Positions 6,322 to 8,939 of a stretch of DNA of 8,939 nt are shown here, piece by piece. The notes under the pieces were generated by a model that did no database searches, was not told the origin of the DNA, and was given only the letters and a program-made list of their open reading frames with translations. A program made the position numbers and the translations under genes. Numbering within the stretch: position 1 is the stretch's first letter; every line of letters begins with the position of its first letter. Source of the DNA: an uncultured Lachnobacterium sp. (GTDB lineage Bacteria; Bacillota; Clostridia; Lachnospirales; Lachnospiraceae); NCBI GenBank assembly GCA_900552085.1, contig URYB01000093.1:1-8939 (forward strand). Reading direction: 5' to 3'.

Positions 6322-8090
6322 ACACTTTAAAACATATTCATGTCCGCATCAAAGAGGGCATGCTAAAAGATATGCTCCGGCAGACCAAATGGATTTATCA
6401 ATACGCAAGACACTACTGGCTGGCGATGATTTTTTATACAGCACTCGGTCTATTCGGCACAGTCGTCGGTCTGGGAAGCAGTGTGGTTTCCAAAGACCTC
6501 GTCGACATCATCACCGGACACCAGACCGGAAAACTTGTCCAGACGTTCTGTCTTATGGTAGGTCTGTCCATCGGTAATACGCTGGTCAGCCTGATTACAA
6601 GTTATGCTTCCAACTGGATCAGCCTGAAAGTCGATGCAGAAATCAAAGCTGACATTTTTTCCAAAATGCTGGTCACCGACTGGGAATCTATTACCAATTA
6701 TCATACCGGTGATCTGCTGACGCGCTGGAGTTCCGATGCCTCGACAATTTCCAGTGGTATTTTAAGCTGGATTCCGAACCTAATCATTAATGTATTCAAA
6801 TTCATCAGCGCCTTTGCGATCGTGATCTATCAGGACTGGACGTTTGCGATTTTTTCCTTTATCGGCATTCCGGTATCGCTGCTCATGTCCCGCACGCTGA
6901 TGAACCGCATGGTAAACAACAACAAACGAAGTGCTGCCATGAATGCAAAAATGTCCGGATTCAATCAGGAAGCTTTTTCCAACATCCAGACGATCAAGGC
7001 ATTCGGTGCGATCACTACCTATATTGAGAAGTTAAAAAATCTCCAGAAGGACTATATTTCCATGCGTCTCGATTTCCAGAAGATGTCCATGGTAACTTCT
7101 TTTATCATGTCCATTGTTGGGCTTTTAGTTTCTTACAGTTCTTATGGCTGGGGAATTTACCGCGTGTGGAGTGGTGCGATCACCTACGGTACGATGACGC
7201 TTTTCCTCTCCCTGTCCGGTACTTTGACAGGTGCGCTAAATTCACTGATCAACATGGTTCCTTCCGCCATCAGCCTGACAACCTCCGCGGGACGTCTGAT
7301 GGACATTCTGGAAATGCCGCAGGAAGATTACTCCTTAGATGATGACTTCTCCTGTTTTGCAGAAAAGCATCATGGAGACGGCATCAGTCTGGAATTGCAT
7401 GATATCAGTTATGCTTACCACAACAACACCGAAGTGTTTGAACATGCGGATCTCGAGGCACATCCACATGAAATCATCGCTATGGTCGGTCCTTCCGGCG
7501 AAGGTAAGACAACAATGCTCCGCCTGATTCTGGCGCTTTTGTGTCCACAGTCCGGCGAAGGCACGCTCTCTTCCATATCGGCAGATGGTTCTTCGGAAAG
7601 CCTTCCACTGACTGCTTCCGCGCGAAAACTTTTCTCCTATGTGCCGCAGGGAAACACGATGTTTTCCGGCACAATTGCAGAAAATATGCGTGTCGTAAAA
7701 CCAGACGCTACCGACGATGAAATCATCGAAGCTTTAAAGGCTGCCTGTGCATGGGAATTTGTCGAACGATTGTCCGACGGCATCAACAGTGAAATTAAGG
7801 AGCGCGGCGGCGGCTTTTCCGAAGGTCAGGCCCAGCGACTTTCCATCGCACGCGCACTGCTGCGCAAATCGCCAATTCTGTTGCTGGATGAAGCTACGTC
7901 CGCATTGGATGTTGCTACCGAACGTGCAGTATTAAAAAATATTATGAAAGATGATTACCCAAGGACATGTATTGTCACGACACACCGCCCGACGGTGTTG
8001 AATATCTGTCAAAGAGTTTATGCGATTCGGGATAAGAAATGCGTGGTGTTGGATGAAGATGAGATTGAACGGATGGTTAAAGATTTTTAG
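6315..8090 (+). CDS. ABC exporter (membrane and ATPase domains fused), no C39 peptidase domain
   Basis: A 591-residue half-transporter of the exporter type, which works as a dimer in the cytoplasmic membrane. The membrane domain spans about residues 30-325, with hydrophobic segments near 34-56, 75-98, 150-172, 177-192, 260-282 and 290-315. The ATPase domain has Walker A GPSGEGKT (392-399), Q-loop Gln445, a signature FSEGQ (501-505; usually LSGGQ), Walker B ILLLDE (521-526) and the switch His557. There is no N-terminal C39 domain, so it cannot remove a double-glycine leader by itself; the S26 protease may do that job. The start codon lies within the end of the PqqD/kinase-like gene (ATGTTAG overlap). 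Export of the small leader-bearing proteins is inferred from context; another peptide or lipid substrate is possible. Confidence 0.9.
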   Translation: MLDTLKHIHVRIKEGMLKDMLRQTKWIYQYARHYWLAMIFYTALGLFGTVVGLGSSVVSKDLVDIITGHQTGKLVQTFCLMVGLSIGNTLVSLITSYASNWISLKVDAEIKADIFSKMLVTDWESITNYHTGDLLTRWSSDASTISSGILSWIPNLIINVFKFISAFAIVIYQDWTFAIFSFIGIPVSLLMSRTLMNRMVNNNKRSAAMNAKMSGFNQEAFSNIQTIKAFGAITTYIEKLKNLQKDYISMRLDFQKMSMVTSFIMSIVGLLVSYSSYGWGIYRVWSGAITYGTMTLFLSLSGTLTGALNSLINMVPSAISLTTSAGRLMDILEMPQEDYSLDDDFSCFAEKHHGDGISLELHDISYAYHNNTEVFEHADLEAHPHEIIAMVGPSGEGKTTMLRLILALLCPQSGEGTLSSISADGSSESLPLTASARKLFSYVPQGNTMFSGTIAENMRVVKPDATDDEIIEALKAACAWEFVERLSDGINSEIKERGGGFSEGQAQRLSIARALLRKSPILLLDEATSALDVATERAVLKNIMKDDYPRTCIVTTHRPTVLNICQRVYAIRDKKCVVLDEDEIERMVKDF

Positions 8091-8101
8091 AGTGAAAGTA
8101 A

Positions 8102-8136
8102 AAAAACGGCGAATACCTGATGCATTCGCCGCTTTT
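8102..8136. terminator. Bidirectional terminator between convergent genes
   Basis: CGGCGAAT (8107-8114) pairs with ATTCGCCG (8124-8131) around a 9-base loop. On the plus strand the stem is followed by CTTTTCATTTT, ending the ABC gene. On the minus strand it is followed by a run of six T, ending the small-protein operon. It lies in the 55-base gap between the two stop codons, which is otherwise empty. Confidence 0.85.
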
Positions 8137-8145
8137 CATTTTCAA

Positions 8146-8517
8146 TTATTCAGCTCTGACACTAAATGCTGTAATCTCAATTCCACTAATTCCACCACTT
8201 TGTACATCTATATACACAGTATCATTACTAGGTGCTTGTGAATAAGAAATTACAAGAGTATTTCCATTCACTGTATGGTTGCCAGTCGCTCCTGTCCAAC
8301 CATTGTCAATCTTCTTGTTATAAACAACCTTCATCACAACCTTTTTACCAGCCAAATCGCCAAAATTGTAGTCAAAGACTGCCTGACCATAACCGAAGCC
8401 ATTATCAGAAGTTATTCTTAATGTAGGAACTGTAACCGATGTTCCACCACTGGCTGCATATACACCTTCTGCCAAATCATTATTTACCATTACTAACGGT
8501 TTCTCATATGTTTTCAT
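8146..8517 (-). CDS. Small leader-bearing beta-rich protein, candidate substrate (copy 1)
   Basis: A 123-residue protein that I cannot assign to a named family. Residues 1-24 form a leader-like segment (MKTYEKP, then LAEGVYAASG at 15-24) without the basic and hydrophobic pattern of a Sec signal. The rest (25-123) alternates hydrophobic and polar residues (VVMKVVYNKK, NTLVISYS, GIEITAFSV) and suggests a small beta-sandwich. It has no Cys. The start is the ATG at 8517-8515. The GTG 9 bases earlier lies inside the ribosome site GAGGTG and is not the start. It begins 21 bases after the neighbouring paralogue and ends at the shared terminator. VYA-ASG fits a small-residue cleavage site for an S26 protease (cut after Ala21), which is inference. 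A surface or secreted binding protein is another reading. Confidence 0.75.
   Translation of the reverse strand: MKTYEKPLVMVNNDLAEGVYAASGGTSVTVPTLRITSDNGFGYGQAVFDYNFGDLAGKKVVMKVVYNKKIDNGWTGATGNHTVNGNTLVISYSQAPSNDTVYIDVQSGGISGIEITAFSVRAE
8446..8475 (-). repeat. Conserved leader-coding block, copy 1
   Basis: These 30 bases encode LAEGVYAASG and match 8875-8904 at 28 of 30 positions. Both differences are at third codon positions, so the peptide is unchanged. Flanking DNA diverges quickly. Confidence 0.85.
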
Positions 8518-8538
8518 TATACTCACCTCTATGCCACT

Positions 8539-8939
8539 TTATTTATGCTGTGCACACTCATGGTTACATGAAAGCACGGCACCTGTTACTGCTAAACCAT
8601 CTGCTGCGCTTACGTTCACATCACCTAAGCCAATATTGTCTCCTGCATTGTTATGATAGCTATATGAAATATTAATACTGTTTGTTCCATCGCCACCTGC
8701 CAATGTTCCATTAGAACTAACATAAGTAACCGGTTTGTTAAATGTCAATGTCAACATCTGCTGTGTACTATGGTGACCATCTGTTGCCGCATGAGAGCCA
8801 TCCATATGAATTACATAATACTGTCTGCCTTCTGCCGGTGTCTGTGTAATATTTGCACTTACAGTATAACAATCACCACTGGCTGCATACACGCCTTCTG
8901 CCAAGTTGCTGTTTACTACTGCGATTGGTTTTACATACT
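8539..8939 (-). CDS. Small leader-bearing beta-rich protein, candidate substrate (copy 2, start outside window)
   Basis: Paralogue of the following gene. The visible 132 residues begin YVKPIAVVN and continue through LAEGVYAASG, so only the first few residues are missing beyond 8937. An internal TTG at 8904 is not the start, because the leader match extends upstream of it. The domain after the leader is beta-rich (MLTLTFNKPVTYVSSNG, INISYSYHNN, GLGDVNVSA, LAVTGAVLS) and differs strongly from copy 1, sharing little beyond ISYS and the general strand pattern. It has three Cys, one right after the leader (GDCY) and two at the end (CNHEC). A disulfide or modification site is possible. It is also rich in His. 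No Sec signal is visible. Product unknown; probably co-transcribed with copy 1 and perhaps with more copies upstream. Confidence 0.75.
   Translation of the reverse strand, partial: YVKPIAVVNSNLAEGVYAASGDCYTVSANITQTPAEGRQYYVIHMDGSHAATDGHHSTQQMLTLTFNKPVTYVSSNGTLAGGDGTNSINISYSYHNNAGDNIGLGDVNVSAADGLAVTGAVLSCNHECAQHK
8875..8904 (-). repeat. Conserved leader-coding block, copy 2
   Basis: The second copy of the 30-base block encoding LAEGVYAASG, about 430 bases from the first. Both lie at the N-terminal end of their genes, which points to duplication followed by strong selection on the leader only. Confidence 0.85.

Noticed and set aside
5152..8090. A lasso-peptide cluster
   Set aside because: No B2-type leader protease or asparagine-synthetase-like cyclase is present, and the candidate precursors are far too long.
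8146..8517. Double-glycine (C39-type) leader in the small protein
   Set aside because: Copy 1 has ASGG but copy 2 has ASGD, the upstream spacing of hydrophobic residues does not fit, and the exporter lacks a C39 domain.
1..8939. Insertion sequences, CRISPR arrays, tRNA or rRNA genes
   Set aside because: I found no transposase, spaced direct repeats or recognisable RNA gene; the coding density leaves little room for them.

Overview
The window reads as a Gram-positive Firmicute chromosome, most likely a gut-type Lachnospiraceae (Clostridia). This rests on the gene order tig-clpP-clpX-lon, strong AGGAGG ribosome sites, extended -10 promoters and the protein families present. No 16S or other marker is available, so the family-level call is inference.

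Positions 1 to about 4560 are a conserved protein-quality-control operon on the minus strand. It runs trigger factor (tig), ClpP peptidase, ClpX unfoldase, then the N-terminal part of Lon, which is cut by the window edge. A well-formed extended -10 promoter lies upstream of tig. A perfect 7+7 bp palindrome sits in its leader, and hairpins with similar CAAAAC loops occupy the tig-clpP and clpP-clpX gaps.

Positions 4564 to 8939 look like an accessory cassette of five genes. A small S26-type (signal-peptidase-like) protease with a Ser/His dyad (minus) is transcribed divergently from a fusion of a PqqD-like domain to an HPr-kinase-like P-loop domain (plus). The fusion overlaps the next gene, an ABC exporter without a C39 peptidase domain. 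Converging on these across a bidirectional terminator are two tandem small genes (minus; the upstream one is cut by the window edge). Their products share a nearly identical leader-like N-terminus, with the core LAEGVYAASG, followed by divergent beta-rich domains.

Taken together, the cassette resembles a RiPP-like, leader-guided modification and export system. The PqqD domain would recognise the leader, the HPr-kinase-like domain might modify the substrate, the ABC protein would export it and the S26 protease would remove the leader. Its unusual feature is that the presumed substrates are folded-domain-sized proteins of about 100 residues after the leader, not short peptides. The functional link is inferred from gene content and order. 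The shared leader, P-loop, S26 motifs, gene overlap and palindromic divergent promoter are seen directly.
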